Assembly (NCBI GenBank): GCA_027533455.1 | Contig: JAPZUC010000015.1 | Coordinates: 1-64,000, forward strand | Direction: 5' to 3' | Origin: Porphyrobacter sp. | Lineage (GTDB): Bacteria > Pseudomonadota > Alphaproteobacteria > Sphingomonadales > Sphingomonadaceae | DNA: 64,000 nucleotides | In this document: one piece after another, positions 23,940-32,748 of the stretch | Layout: every line of letters starts with the position of its first letter | Numbering within the stretch: the stretch's first letter is position 1 | Notes under the pieces: generated by a model | What the model was told of the DNA's origin: nothing | What the model saw: the letters and a program-made list of their open reading frames with translations, nothing else | Database searches by the model: none | Made by a program: the position numbers and the translations under genes

Positions 23940-25168
23940 GCTTTGTCCTTGTCAGATAGTGCCACCGTCCCCGCATCGACCAGCTTGCCGATCGCGCCCG
24001 AGGAGAGGCCGAGTTTTTCGGCCAGCACCTCTTCCGAATGCTCGCCGAGGTAAGGCGCGGGGGCGGGATCGCCTGCCTCGCAGCCTGGCAGGTTCGCGAA
24101 GCTGCGCGTGGCGGGATAATCGAAGCCCGAGGGGTTGGCGGGCGCGGGGCCGAACAGCGGGTTGTCGGCCACCAGCACCGGATCGTTCGCGGCTTCATAG
24201 GCGGTGCGGTAGCGTTCGAAGGTGCAGGCCTCGGCCGCCATGCGCTTTTCAAGATCGGCGTAATCCATCCCGTCCGCCGCGCTCTGGAACAGCGCGAACA
24301 GCGCGGCGCGGTGCTGGAAGCGGGGCGTGTCGCCATCGGTAAAGCGCACGCCGTGCTCGGTTTCGAGCGCAGCGATTCCCGCCTCGACCCCGAAAGCCTT
24401 CACCAGCCCGCTCCACTGTTTAGGGGTGAGCGCGGCGACCATGAAGCGCACGCCATCCTTCGCGCGGAAGTCCCGCCCGAACGCGCCCCAGATCGCATTG
24501 CCGAGCCGCTCGCGGTCCCCGCCGCGATAGAGCACTTCGGCCATCAGTCCGGCGTTGGCCATGGTGCCGATGGCGACATCGCCCAACGGTAGGCGGACCT
24601 CGCTGCCCTCACCCGTGCGGTCGCGGTGGCGGAGCGCGGCGAGCATGGCGAAGGCGCCGTAGGCACCGGTGATGAAATCCCACGCGGGAAGCACCTGGTT
24701 GACCGGCGGGGCGGTCGCCGGGTCCCACTCCTCGGGTCCGCACATCAGCGGGTAGCCAGCAGCGGCGTTGACCGTGAAATCCATCGCCTGGCGCCCATCA
24801 TGCCAGCCCATGACGCGCAAGCTGATCATGTCTGCGCGCTTGGCGGCCATGGCGGCGTGGCTGAGGAAGCTCTGCTCCGGCAGGTTGGTGATACACTGGC
24901 CGACCGCGCTGGCCAGCTCCACCAGCAGTTCGCGGCCCTCGGCCGATTGCAGATTGAGCGCGACCGACTTCTTGGCGCGGTTGAGGTTTTCCCACGAGAG
25001 CGAGCGCCCCTCGCGCGTCAGCATGTAGCGGTTGTAATCCAGCCCGCCCGCCTTGTGGTCGACGCGGATCACCTCCGCCCCAAGCTGCGCGCAATAGAGG
25101 CCCGCAGTGGGCGAGGCGACGAAGCTTGAGACTTCGACGATGCTCAGGTCGTTGAGGAGGTTGTACAT
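23936..25168 (-). CDS. CaiB/BaiF (family III) CoA-transferase
   Basis: A 410-residue class III CoA transferase, starting MYNLLNDLSIVEVSSFVASP and with the family's GAEVIRVDHKAGG, KKSVALNLQSAEGRELL and the catalytic Asp candidate in TGAYGAFAMLAALRHRDRTG region. It would activate a carboxylic acid by moving CoA from an acyl-CoA donor. The start codon directly follows the stop of the acyl-CoA dehydrogenase, and the stop overlaps the thiolase start, making it the second gene of the operon. Confidence 0.9.
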   Translation of the reverse strand: MYNLLNDLSIVEVSSFVASPTAGLYCAQLGAEVIRVDHKAGGLDYNRYMLTREGRSLSWENLNRAKKSVALNLQSAEGRELLVELASAVGQCITNLPEQSFLSHAAMAAKRADMISLRVMGWHDGRQAMDFTVNAAAGYPLMCGPEEWDPATAPPVNQVLPAWDFITGAYGAFAMLAALRHRDRTGEGSEVRLPLGDVAIGTMANAGLMAEVLYRGGDRERLGNAIWGAFGRDFRAKDGVRFMVAALTPKQWSGLVKAFGVEAGIAALETEHGVRFTDGDTPRFQHRAALFALFQSAADGMDYADLEKRMAAEACTFERYRTAYEAANDPVLVADNPLFGPAPANPSGFDYPATRSFANLPGCEAGDPAPAPYLGEHSEEVLAEKLGLSSGAIGKLVDAGTVALSDKDKA

Positions 25169-26371
25169 TTACGCGTTGGCCGCCCACTCGCGCAGCATGT
25201 GCTTGGCGATCTGGAGCTGGAGGATCTGCGTCGTACCTTCGTAGATGCGGTAGATGCGCGCATCGCGGAAGAAGCGTTCGGCGTCATATTCGGCCAGATA
25301 GCCCGCGCCGCCATAGATCTGCACCACGCGGTCGACCACGCGGCCGCACATCTCGGAGGCGAACACTTTGAAGGCGGCGGCTTTCACAAGGATGTTCTCG
25401 CCCCGGTCAGCCCGTGCGGTGACGTCCTTCATCATCGCCTCTGCGGCATATATCTCGATCTCGCTATCGGCGAGCATCGCCTGGATGAGCTGGAAGTTGG
25501 CGATCGGTTCGCCGAAGGCCTTGCGCTCATTGGCATAGCGCAGCGCGGAATCGAGCGCGCGGCGGGCGTATCCGGTCGCCGCCGCGCCCACGCTGATGCG
25601 CCCGTTGTCGAGGCTCTTCATCGCGAAGACAAAGCCCTTGCCGGTCTCTCCGCCAAGCAAGGCGTCGCCCGGCACCCGCACGTCATCAAGCATGATGTCG
25701 GAGATGTGCGATCCGCTCTGGCCCATCTTCTTGTCGGGCGACCCGCGCGAAACGCCGGGCGCGTCCATCGGCACGAGGAAGGCGGAAACGTGCGCGTTCT
25801 TGGGTAGCGCTTCCTTGTTGGTGCGCGCCATGATGAGGGCGACATCGGCGTGGGGCGCGTTGGTAATGTAGCGCTTGGTGCCGTTGAGGATCCAGCCGTT
25901 GCCGTCCGGATCGGGTGTAGCGGTCGTGGCGAGCCCCGCGCTGTCGCTGCCCGAGCCCGGTTCAGTGAGGCCGAAGCACGCGATACGCCCTTCGGCGATC
26001 CTGGGATACCACTCGGCCTTCTGCGCATCGGTCGCGCCGTTCTTCAGCGCGCTGGCGAACATCCCGACGTTGATCGAGAAGATCGAGCGGTAGGCCGGCG
26101 CGGCATAGGCCATGATGTTCACGACGCGGGCATATTGCGTCATGTTGAGCCCTGCGCCGCCGTATTCCTCCGGCACCGAGAGCCCGAACAGGCCCATTTC
26201 GCGCATTTCCTTGACGATCGCATCGGGGATGCGGTCCTCGGCGATCACCTGCGGTTCGGCCGGGATCAGGCGCTCACGGACATAGCGGCTGAGCTGCTCG
26301 GCGAACTGCTCGAAGGTTTCATCGTCCATCCCGGAGTTATGCGGAGCGGCGAGGGTGGCGGGGGCATTCAT
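25169..26371 (-). CDS. Acyl-CoA dehydrogenase
   Basis: A 400-residue FAD-dependent dehydrogenase with the family motifs ACFGLTEPGSGSDSAG (FAD and substrate contact), GTKRYITNAPHADV, and IYGGAGYLAEYDAERFFRD followed by IYEGTTQILQLQIAKHMLRE, where E of YEGT is the usual catalytic base. It introduces a double bond into an acyl-CoA. It is the first gene of the four-gene operon, so the promoter should lie in the 45 bases before it or upstream of the lipoprotein genes. Confidence 0.94.
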   Translation of the reverse strand: MNAPATLAAPHNSGMDDETFEQFAEQLSRYVRERLIPAEPQVIAEDRIPDAIVKEMREMGLFGLSVPEEYGGAGLNMTQYARVVNIMAYAAPAYRSIFSINVGMFASALKNGATDAQKAEWYPRIAEGRIACFGLTEPGSGSDSAGLATTATPDPDGNGWILNGTKRYITNAPHADVALIMARTNKEALPKNAHVSAFLVPMDAPGVSRGSPDKKMGQSGSHISDIMLDDVRVPGDALLGGETGKGFVFAMKSLDNGRISVGAAATGYARRALDSALRYANERKAFGEPIANFQLIQAMLADSEIEIYAAEAMMKDVTARADRGENILVKAAAFKVFASEMCGRVVDRVVQIYGGAGYLAEYDAERFFRDARIYRIYEGTTQILQLQIAKHMLREWAANA

Positions 26372-26415
26372 TGTGGCAATCGTCCTTCAAGGGGAGCGCG
26401 CTGGCCCCTGCTGAA

Positions 26416-26646
26416 TTATCGGCGCGCAGGGGCTGCGTCGCCTGTCACTTCGGCGGGCGCATCGGTCGGCGCTGCGGTAGCCAAGGCTTCGGGCGGCAGA
26501 CGGCGCTCGTCGAGCATCTCCGCCGCCTCGTCCAAGGCCTTGGCCTCGCCCGGCGTTACTTCCCCGGGCGGGCTTGCCTCCTCGCTCCCGCAGGCGGCCA
26601 GCGCGAGCGGGAATGCGAAGGCGGCAAGGAGCGGCAGGCGCGGCAT
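26416..26646 (-). CDS. Small lipoprotein, 76 residues
   Basis: Begins MPRLPLLAAFAFPLALAACG, a lipoprotein signal peptide with lipobox LAAC, followed by an acidic, Pro/Ala-rich tail (GEAKALDEAAEMLDERRLPP). No domain is recognised. The ORF is open upstream to 26763 but only the ATG at 26646 gives a signal peptide. It follows another lipoprotein gene by 13 bases; the two are probably one unit and may run into the acyl-CoA operon. Confidence 0.6.
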   Translation of the reverse strand: MPRLPLLAAFAFPLALAACGSEEASPPGEVTPGEAKALDEAAEMLDERRLPPEALATAAPTDAPAEVTGDAAPARR

Positions 26647-26659
26647 CGCAGGGCGCCGC

Positions 26660-26941
26660 TTACTCGGCAGGTTCTTCGGCAGCGGCGGCAGCCTTGGCCG
26701 CGACATCGGCAGCGGCATCGGCTGCCGCGGTCGCTGCCGGCTCGGGCAGGGCTTCTGGCGCATCGGTCGCGGTCGCCGAGGGGTCTGCGATGGGGACTTC
26801 GGTTACCGGAGCAAGCGCGCTGTCGGCGGGCATTTCCACCGTGTCGGCGCTCGCCTCGGTCGAGGCGTCATTGGCGCTGCCGCACGCGGCAAGCGTCAGC
26901 GTGGTGGCGGTCAGGGCGGCAAGGGCTACAAGCTTGCGCAT
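26660..26941 (-). CDS. Small Ala-rich lipoprotein, 93 residues
   Basis: Begins MRKLVALAALTATTLTLAAC, a clear lipoprotein signal with lipobox LAAC, then a low-complexity region rich in Ala, Pro and Glu without recognisable domain. GAGAGG lies just upstream of the ATG at 26941. It pairs with the next lipoprotein gene, which has a similar signal and tail composition, so they may be paralogues. Confidence 0.6.
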   Translation of the reverse strand: MRKLVALAALTATTLTLAACGSANDASTEASADTVEMPADSALAPVTEVPIADPSATATDAPEALPEPAATAAADAAADVAAKAAAAAEEPAE

Positions 26942-27102
26942 GGCTGGGGGTCTCTCCTCTCGAGTGGTGCGAGGCCTGCGCGTTCGCAGGCCCGGTTCGG
27001 CGGAGGGTTTAGCCAAGCCTTGGGGCGGACGCCAAGTGCCAAATGGGCACACCCCCGCCACAAGCGGTGGAGGCATGACCCGCGCGTGATATTCTCACGC
27101 AC

Positions 27103-28065
27103 ATGATCCAGCCCGCCTTGCCTTCGCCCTTGCGCGCGCTCGCGCTCGCAGCCGCCATTGTTCTGCCGGTCGCTGTCGTCAGCGCGCAGCCGGTTCCCGA
27201 CGCCTTCACCGTGGTGGAAACCGGCCAGCGCTTTGCCACCTTGCAGGAGGCCGTCGACGCGGTGGGCAATGCGCGCGCCACCATCCGCATTGCGCCGGGC
27301 ATCTATCGCCAGTGCGCGATTCAGCGGGACGGCGTGATCGTCTACGAAGCGCCCGAGCCCGGCAGTGTCACTTTCATGGCGCGTTCGTGCGAGGGCAAGG
27401 CGGCCTTCGTCCTGCGCGGCATCGGCGCGGAAATCCGCGGTATCACCTTCTCGAACATGCGCGTGCCCGATGGCAACGGGGCGGGGATCCGGCTGGAAAA
27501 GGGCGCGCTCAACGTTGCCTATGCGCGGTTCGAGAACAGCCAGCAGGGCATCCTCACCGCAGACGATCCGACCGGGCGCATCTACATCACCCGCTCGACC
27601 TTTTCGGGGCTGGGCACCTGCGAGCATTCTGCGGGTTGTGCCCACTCGATCTATATCGGCAATTACGGTTCGCTGACGGTGCGCGAGAGCCGGTTCGAGC
27701 GTGGGCTGGGCGGGCACTACGTCAAGGCCCGCAGCGCCGAGGTGGTGATCGAGAACAACAGCTTCGACGACGCGAACGGCAAGGCAACCAACTACATGAT
27801 CGATCTGCCTGCTGGCAGCATCGGCCGGATCGCGGACAACTGGTTCGTCCAGGGGCGCGACAAGGAGAACCACTCGGCCTTCATCGCGCTGGGCGCGGAA
27901 GACCTGCTGCACACCTCGGACGGGCTGAAGGTCGAGAACAACGAAGCGCGTTTCGTCCCCGGCCTGTCGCGCAGCAGCGTGTTCCTGGCCGACTGGACCG
28001 CGTCGCGCATCGTGATGCAGGGCAACAGGATCGCGGGCGGGATCAAGCAGTACGAGCAGCGTTAG
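27103..28065 (+). CDS. Exported right-handed beta-helix repeat protein
   Basis: A 320-residue protein with a signal peptide (RALALAAAIVLPVAVVSAQP) and repeats of short strands separated by turns, such as GIYRQCAIQRDGVIVYEAP, ITFSNMRVPDGNGAG and VVIENNSFDDANG, the pattern of pectate-lyase-like beta-helices (NosD/CASH group). No catalytic residues of a known lyase can be assigned. It is divergent from the lipoproteins and converges with ribA four bases after its stop. Confidence 0.75.
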   Translation: MIQPALPSPLRALALAAAIVLPVAVVSAQPVPDAFTVVETGQRFATLQEAVDAVGNARATIRIAPGIYRQCAIQRDGVIVYEAPEPGSVTFMARSCEGKAAFVLRGIGAEIRGITFSNMRVPDGNGAGIRLEKGALNVAYARFENSQQGILTADDPTGRIYITRSTFSGLGTCEHSAGCAHSIYIGNYGSLTVRESRFERGLGGHYVKARSAEVVIENNSFDDANGKATNYMIDLPAGSIGRIADNWFVQGRDKENHSAFIALGAEDLLHTSDGLKVENNEARFVPGLSRSSVFLADWTASRIVMQGNRIAGGIKQYEQR

Positions 28066-28069
28066 GGCG

Positions 28070-29152
28070 CTAGACCAGCAAATGCCCTGACCGGTCGCGC
28101 TTGGTCGCCAGATAGTGGGCGTTGTGCGGGTTTTCGGGGAGCTGGTGCGGCACGCGCTCGCTCACCGTGATGCCCGCCGCTGATAATGCCTCAACCTTTG
28201 CCGGGTTGTTGGTGAGCAGGCGAATCGTCATCGCGCCCAGCAATTCCAGCATCCGCGCCGCCACGGGGAAATCGCGCGCTTCGTCGGGCAGGCCGAGGCG
28301 CTGGTTGGCCTCGACCGTGTCGAAGCCCTGATCCTGCAAGCGATAGGCGCGCAGCTTGTTGACGAGCCCGATCCCGCGTCCCTCCTGCCGCATATAGAGC
28401 AGCACGCCCCACCCGCCGCTGTCCGCCGCCTCATGCGCCATCGCGTGGAGCGCGGCGTCGAGCTGCGGGCCGCAATCGCATTTGAGGCTGCCGAGGATGT
28501 CGCCCGTCAGGCATTCGGAATGGAGGCGCACCAGGGGCTGGCTGTCGCCGCTCTGCTTGCCGATGATCAGCGCGACATGTTCGCGCAGATCGGCAGCGGA
28601 GCGGAAGGCGACGATTTCGGCATCCTCGCAGGCGCTCACGGGCAGGCGCGCGCGGGTAACGATGCGCAGTCGCCCCGCGTCGGCATAGGCGGCAAGGTCT
28701 GACACGGCGACGGGAAGCGCCTCTCCAGCATCCTCGGGATCGACGAGGAAGGCTGGCAGAATCCCCGCGATCCGCGCCAGTTCCAGCGCGGCGGCCGCGG
28801 TTTCCGCCCAGTCGAGGCTGACCGCTTTGAACGGGCCTTTCAGGGGATTGCCGAGATCCAGCGCCGGGTCTGCGATCGGCAGCGCATCGCGCATCGTGAA
28901 GTCCTCTCCGCCCGCGATCAGCACCGGGGCGTGGGGAACGGCGGCCTCGCGCTGGTTGGCGAGTTTCAGGGTGGCGGCGCGCGCGGCGGAGATCAGCATC
29001 CGTGGCGCAGTGGCACCTTGCGCAATTGCAGTTTCGACGGGGAGCAGGGTCGGACCACCCGCGAACGCCAGCGGCCAGCCGTGGCGCAGTGCGTCGACCG
29101 CCTGCGCGGCGCGGCGTTCGGGCGATGGGGCAGAGGCGGGAGGTCCGCTCAG
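28070..29152 (-). CDS. ribA: GTP cyclohydrolase II, probable CTG start
   Basis: Opens GTP to 2,5-diamino-6-ribosylamino-pyrimidinone phosphate, the first step of riboflavin synthesis. The zinc site CLTGDILGSLKCDCGPQL and the GTP-binding MRQEGRGIGLVNKL and LLTNNPAKVEAL are intact. The first ATG is at 28999, but protein-like sequence (AAQAVDALRHGWPLAF, then LLPVETA) continues in frame for 50 codons upstream, with no ATG, GTG or TTG. A CTG at 29152 overlaps the stop of the exonuclease gene (CTGA), and GGAG lies 8 bases before it, so I place the start there. If this is wrong the protein starts at 28999 and has 309 residues. There is no ribB domain. Confidence 0.85.
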   Translation of the reverse strand: MSGPPASAPSPERRAAQAVDALRHGWPLAFAGGPTLLPVETAIAQGATAPRMLISAARAATLKLANQREAAVPHAPVLIAGGEDFTMRDALPIADPALDLGNPLKGPFKAVSLDWAETAAAALELARIAGILPAFLVDPEDAGEALPVAVSDLAAYADAGRLRIVTRARLPVSACEDAEIVAFRSAADLREHVALIIGKQSGDSQPLVRLHSECLTGDILGSLKCDCGPQLDAALHAMAHEAADSGGWGVLLYMRQEGRGIGLVNKLRAYRLQDQGFDTVEANQRLGLPDEARDFPVAARMLELLGAMTIRLLTNNPAKVEALSAAGITVSERVPHQLPENPHNAHYLATKRDRSGHLLV

Positions 29153-29937
29153 AGGTCAAACTCCGTGATCAGCGGAACGTGGTCGGACGGCTGCTCCCAC
29201 GCGCGCGCATCCTCCAGCACGCGGTGCGCCCGGGCCTGCTTCGCCACCTCGGGCGAGGCCCACATGTGATCGAGGCGGCGGCCCTTGTCATTCTCCTGCC
29301 AGGCGGGATTGCGATAGCTCCACCACGAGTAATAGCGCTCCGGATGCGGCACGTGTTCGCGACCGATATCGACCCAGCCGTGCGCGTCACGGAAGCGGCC
29401 CAGCGTCTCGACCTCGATTGGCGTATGGCTGACGACCTTGAGCAGCTGCTTGTGGCTCCACACATCGCTTTCCAGCGGCGCGATATTGAAGTCGCCGACG
29501 ATGAGCGAGGGCCGGTCGAGCTTGTCCGCCCACTTGGTCATGCGCCCGAGGAAATCGAGCTTCTGGCCGAATTTCTTGTTCACCTCGCGGTCGGGCACGT
29601 CGCCCCCGGCAGGGACATAGACGTTCTCGACCAGCAGATCTCTGCCCAGCACCTCGACCCCGATGTGCCGGGCCTCGCCATTGTCCTGCCAGTCGTGGCG
29701 GGTGACTTCGCGGATCGGCACGCGGCTGACGGTGGCGACGCCGTGATAGCCCTTCTGCCCGCTCACCGCCTGATGGGTGTAGCCCAATGCCGCCAAGGCC
29801 TCGGCCGGGAACAGATGGCTCTCGCACTTGATCTCCTGCAGGCACAGGATGTCGGGCGCGGCCTCGGTCAGAAGCTTTTCGATGAGGCCGACGCGCAGGC
29901 GCGCGGAGTTGATGTTCCATGTGACGACGGTGAGCAT
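29149..29937 (-). CDS. xth: Exodeoxyribonuclease III (AP endonuclease)
   Basis: A 262-residue Mg-dependent repair nuclease that cuts at abasic sites. It has MLTVVTWNINSARLR (metal-site Asn), CLQEIKCE (catalytic Glu), VGDFNIAPLESDVW (Asp/Asn pair) and the final SDHVPLITEF (Asp-His). The length is typical. It is upstream of ribA on the same strand with overlapping stop and start. Confidence 0.95.
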   Translation of the reverse strand: MLTVVTWNINSARLRVGLIEKLLTEAAPDILCLQEIKCESHLFPAEALAALGYTHQAVSGQKGYHGVATVSRVPIREVTRHDWQDNGEARHIGVEVLGRDLLVENVYVPAGGDVPDREVNKKFGQKLDFLGRMTKWADKLDRPSLIVGDFNIAPLESDVWSHKQLLKVVSHTPIEVETLGRFRDAHGWVDIGREHVPHPERYYSWWSYRNPAWQENDKGRRLDHMWASPEVAKQARAHRVLEDARAWEQPSDHVPLITEFDL

Positions 29938-30036
29938 GGGGGCCGACTTAGGGGCACAGGAACGAAACTTCTAGCTTTCACTTTAACGTCGCACGGCTGC
30001 GCGATAGGGCGAGGGCCATCGATTGGGAGACCCGCC

Positions 30037-31449
30037 ATGACCCGCACCATTATCGCCGCCCTTCTGTTCGCCAGCGCTGCCGCAACCCCGGCGCTCGCGA
30101 AGGAGCCCCGTCATGCGCCCCCTGCGGAACCGAAAGCGAAGAACGTCATCCTGTTCATCGGCGATGGCATGGGCATTTCCACCATTACCGCGGCGCGCAT
30201 CTACGACGGCCAGAAGCGCGGGGAGACGGGCGAGGAGAACCAGCTCAGCTTCGAGAAATTCCCCAACGTGGCGCTGGTGAAGACCTACAACACCAACGCG
30301 CAGGTGCCTGATAGCGCCGGAACGGCCTCCGCGATCAACACCGGGGTGAAGACCCGCATCGGCGTGATGGGGATCGGGCCCGAGGCGACCCGCGGCGTGT
30401 GCAGCGAGGCGCTTGCACACCAACTGCCGACGCTGGGCGAGGAAGCCAAGGCGCGCGGGCTCTCCGTCGGGATCGTCACCACCACCCGCATCACCCACGC
30501 GACCCCGGCGGCGGTCTACGCCCATATCCCCGACCGCGACTGGGAGAGCGACACGAACATCCCGGCGGCGCAAGCAGGGCAGGGCTGCAAGGACATCGCC
30601 CAGCAGCTGGTCGACGCGAAGTTCGACCTCGCCCTGGGCGGCGGCACGGCGATGTTCTACGGCAAGAACCTCGGCGGCCGGCGCGCTGACCCTTCGGCTG
30701 ACTTGCCCGCGCAATGGGCCGCGAAGAACGGCGGGGTGGTGGTCAAGGACGCCGCCGGCCTCGCCGCTGCGCCGATGGGCAAGCCGGTGCTCGGGCTCTT
30801 CAATCCCAGCCATCTCAATTACATGGTTGACCGCAAGCCGGACTCCACAGAGCCGACCCTCACCGACATGACCGCGCAGGCGATCGCACGGCTGAAGGGC
30901 GACAAGGACGGGTATTACATGATGATCGAGGGCGGGCGGATCGATCACGCCCACCATGAAGGCCGCGCGGGCTATGCGCTCGAGGAGGCGGTCGAGTTCG
31001 CCCGCGCGGTGCAGTGGGCGGTCGATAACACCGACCCGAAGGAGACGCTGATCCTCGTCACTGCCGATCACAGCCACGTGTTCACCATCGCCGGCTATCC
31101 GGTGCGGGGCAACGACATCCTCGGGCTTGTGGTGCCGCCTCCGGGCGGCGGCGACGGTGATCACGCAGGCGCGCTGAAGGATGGCGATCCGACCCCGGCG
31201 CTCGACGGGAAGCCCTATGCGACATTGGGCTATGCGAATGGCCCGGGCGCGGTGAAGGGCGAGCGGCCCGTGCCGCAGACGGGCGTGAAGGCGCAGCAGC
31301 AGTCGCTCGTGCCCACCGGCGCGGAGACCCATGGCGGCGAGGATGTCGCCTTGTTCGCCACCGGCCCCGGCGCATCGCTCGCGCGCGGCGTCATCGAGCA
31401 GAATGTGATCCATAAGATCATCACCAAGGCATTGGGCTGGGAGAAGTAG
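30037..31449 (+). CDS. phoA: Alkaline phosphatase, exported
   Basis: A 470-residue phosphomonoesterase. The signal peptide is MTRTIIAALLFASAAATPAL with cleavage after ALA. Metal and catalytic sites are ILFIGDGMGISTITAAR, the nucleophile Ser in VPDSAGTASAINTG, GRIDHAHHEGRAG and LVTADHSHVF. It releases phosphate from organic esters in the periplasm. The ORF runs upstream to 29002 through antisense of the exonuclease gene, which is chance. No convincing Pho box was found upstream, unlike pstS. Confidence 0.93.
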   Translation: MTRTIIAALLFASAAATPALAKEPRHAPPAEPKAKNVILFIGDGMGISTITAARIYDGQKRGETGEENQLSFEKFPNVALVKTYNTNAQVPDSAGTASAINTGVKTRIGVMGIGPEATRGVCSEALAHQLPTLGEEAKARGLSVGIVTTTRITHATPAAVYAHIPDRDWESDTNIPAAQAGQGCKDIAQQLVDAKFDLALGGGTAMFYGKNLGGRRADPSADLPAQWAAKNGGVVVKDAAGLAAAPMGKPVLGLFNPSHLNYMVDRKPDSTEPTLTDMTAQAIARLKGDKDGYYMMIEGGRIDHAHHEGRAGYALEEAVEFARAVQWAVDNTDPKETLILVTADHSHVFTIAGYPVRGNDILGLVVPPPGGGDGDHAGALKDGDPTPALDGKPYATLGYANGPGAVKGERPVPQTGVKAQQQSLVPTGAETHGGEDVALFATGPGASLARGVIEQNVIHKIITKALGWEK

Positions 31450-31471
31450 GTTCTGCGCCGCCGGGGCAAAA

Positions 31472-31504
31472 AACCCCCGACCCGGGGGCGATGGGTCGGG
31501 GGTT
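31472..31504 (-). terminator. Strong hairpin terminator on the minus strand
   Basis: AACCCCCGACCC (31472-31483) pairs with GGGTCGGGGGTT (31493-31504). On the minus strand the hairpin is followed by a run of six T, so it ends minus-strand transcripts from the lolA side; it may also slow transcripts of phoA from the other side. Confidence 0.85.
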
Positions 31505-31640
31505 CCATGGAGCGTTCGTCACGCTTGTACAAGGCAGGCCCATTTCGAAGGGTGGGCAACAGGGGGGAAACCTCCCTTCGGCCCGCCTTGTTGAGAATGA
31601 TTAGCCGATTCTGCCTTTCATTCATATGAACATGGGTGAG
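31505..31640 (-). ncRNA. Candidate structured RNA downstream of lolA
   Basis: Between lolA and its terminator the minus strand can fold into a long stem: plus-strand 31529-31541 (ACAAGGCAGGCCC) with 31580-31591 (GGCCCGCCTTGT), and inside it 31547-31552 (GAAGGG) with 31574-31579 (CCCTTC). The loop holds a C-rich tract on the minus strand. The hairpin plus terminator arrangement fits a small RNA or a 3' UTR-derived RNA of lolA. No protein-like ORF fits the stretch and no known RNA family was recognised; limits are approximate. Confidence 0.3.
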
Positions 31641-31679
31641 TTTTTGTCGCTTTCATACAACCGTTCGTCGGGTCGCCGT

Positions 31680-32348
31680 TCATCCCGGGCGACGAGCCGA
31701 ACGGCGCGGATCCTTGAAAGTGAAGGTGCTGTCGGCCACCGCCACACCGTAGCGCTGGTTAGACAGGTTCACGCGGGTGCGGTTGTTCTGGGCGTCAAGC
31801 GCGATCCAGTTGGTCAATTGCAGCCCACCGGGTGCTGAGGCATTGCGCACGAATATCAGCGTGATCATGCCGAATTCGGGCTTTTTCGGATCGCGCACCT
31901 CGACGCTGAGCACGTCCCTGTTCGCGGTTGGCACCATCTTGCCGAAGCGCTTCACATCCTTGTCCGGATCGAACAGCGCGCCCAGCGGCGAGTTGCCGAT
32001 GGGCCAGCGTTCGACCTGGCTGACCTCATAGTCGATCACGTAAAGCGACTTGCCGTTCGAGATGACGAGGAAATTGGCCTTCTTGCCGTAATCGAAGCGG
32101 ATCTTGCCCGGGCGCTTCATAGTCATCGTCCCGCGCAGGGTGGTGCCCTGCCGGTCGGTCTGGGTGAAGTCGGCCTTCATAGTCGAGATGGCGCGCAATG
32201 CGCCGACCACCGCGTCAACATCGCTCGCCGATTGCGCGGCTGCGGGCGGGGCCAGATCGGGCGATGCGCCGGGGGCCACGCCGAGCGCCAGCGCTGCGGC
32301 ACCAAGGCCGAGCGCGAGCTTGCTGATTAGGGAAATAGGCTTGTTCAT
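31680..32348 (-). CDS. lolA: Outer-membrane lipoprotein carrier LolA family
   Basis: A 222-residue periplasmic protein. A signal peptide (MNKPISLISKLALGLGAAAL, then AAAQSA) precedes the LolA fold: ISTMKADFTQTDRQG, GTMTMKRPGKIRFDYG, DYEVSQVERWPI and QLTNWIALDAQNN. LolA carries lipoproteins from the LolCDE transporter to the outer membrane. The ATG at 32348 starts the signal peptide; the ORF extends to 32405 without support. rpmG lies 82 bases upstream on the same strand. Confidence 0.85.
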   Translation of the reverse strand: MNKPISLISKLALGLGAAALALGVAPGASPDLAPPAAAQSASDVDAVVGALRAISTMKADFTQTDRQGTTLRGTMTMKRPGKIRFDYGKKANFLVISNGKSLYVIDYEVSQVERWPIGNSPLGALFDPDKDVKRFGKMVPTANRDVLSVEVRDPKKPEFGMITLIFVRNASAPGGLQLTNWIALDAQNNRTRVNLSNQRYGVAVADSTFTFKDPRRSARRPG

Positions 32349-32429
32349 GCCGAGCCGACTAGTGCGGGTGGCTTGAACTGTCGATGAATTACCGCGCCCC
32401 GCCACCAGGCAGAGCGTAGAAAGCCGATC

Positions 32430-32597
32430 TTACTTGATCTTGGCTTCCTTGAACTCGACGTGCTTGCGCGCGACGGGATCGTACTTGCGGAAGCTCATCT
32501 TCTCGGTAATGTTGCGCGGGTTCTTCTTGGTCACGTAGAAGAAGCCGGTGCCCTCGCTCGAGACGAGGCGGATCTTGACGGTGGTGGGCTTCGCCAT
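32430..32597 (-). CDS. rpmG: 50S ribosomal protein L33
   Basis: A 55-residue basic protein starting [20 protein letters not shown] and continuing YVTKKNPRN and [16 protein letters not shown], the full L33 of the type without zinc-binding cysteines. It is part of the large ribosomal subunit near the E site. The ATG is at 32597. Confidence 0.97.
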   Translation of the reverse strand: MAKPTTVKIRLVSSEGTGFFYVTKKNPRNITEKMSFRKYDPVARKHVEFKEAKIK

Positions 32598-32748
32598 GGC
32601 GGTATCCTGTCAAATGGGTCGGCCCGGCGCGCTTTGCTCGGGCTTGAAAAGCAAATAGCGGCGCGCCCGGAAGGCCCGGCACACCGCCACACGGCCGCGC
32701 CATTTGCCGATTCACGGGGAAAAGTCAAGGATCGTCGCGGCCCGCACG

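Noticed and set aside
29002..30036. Long N-terminal extension of alkaline phosphatase
   Set aside because: Antisense to the exonuclease gene; a clear signal peptide starts at 30037.
29950..30036. Pho box before alkaline phosphatase
   Set aside because: CTTTCAC is present but no second heptamer at 11-base spacing.
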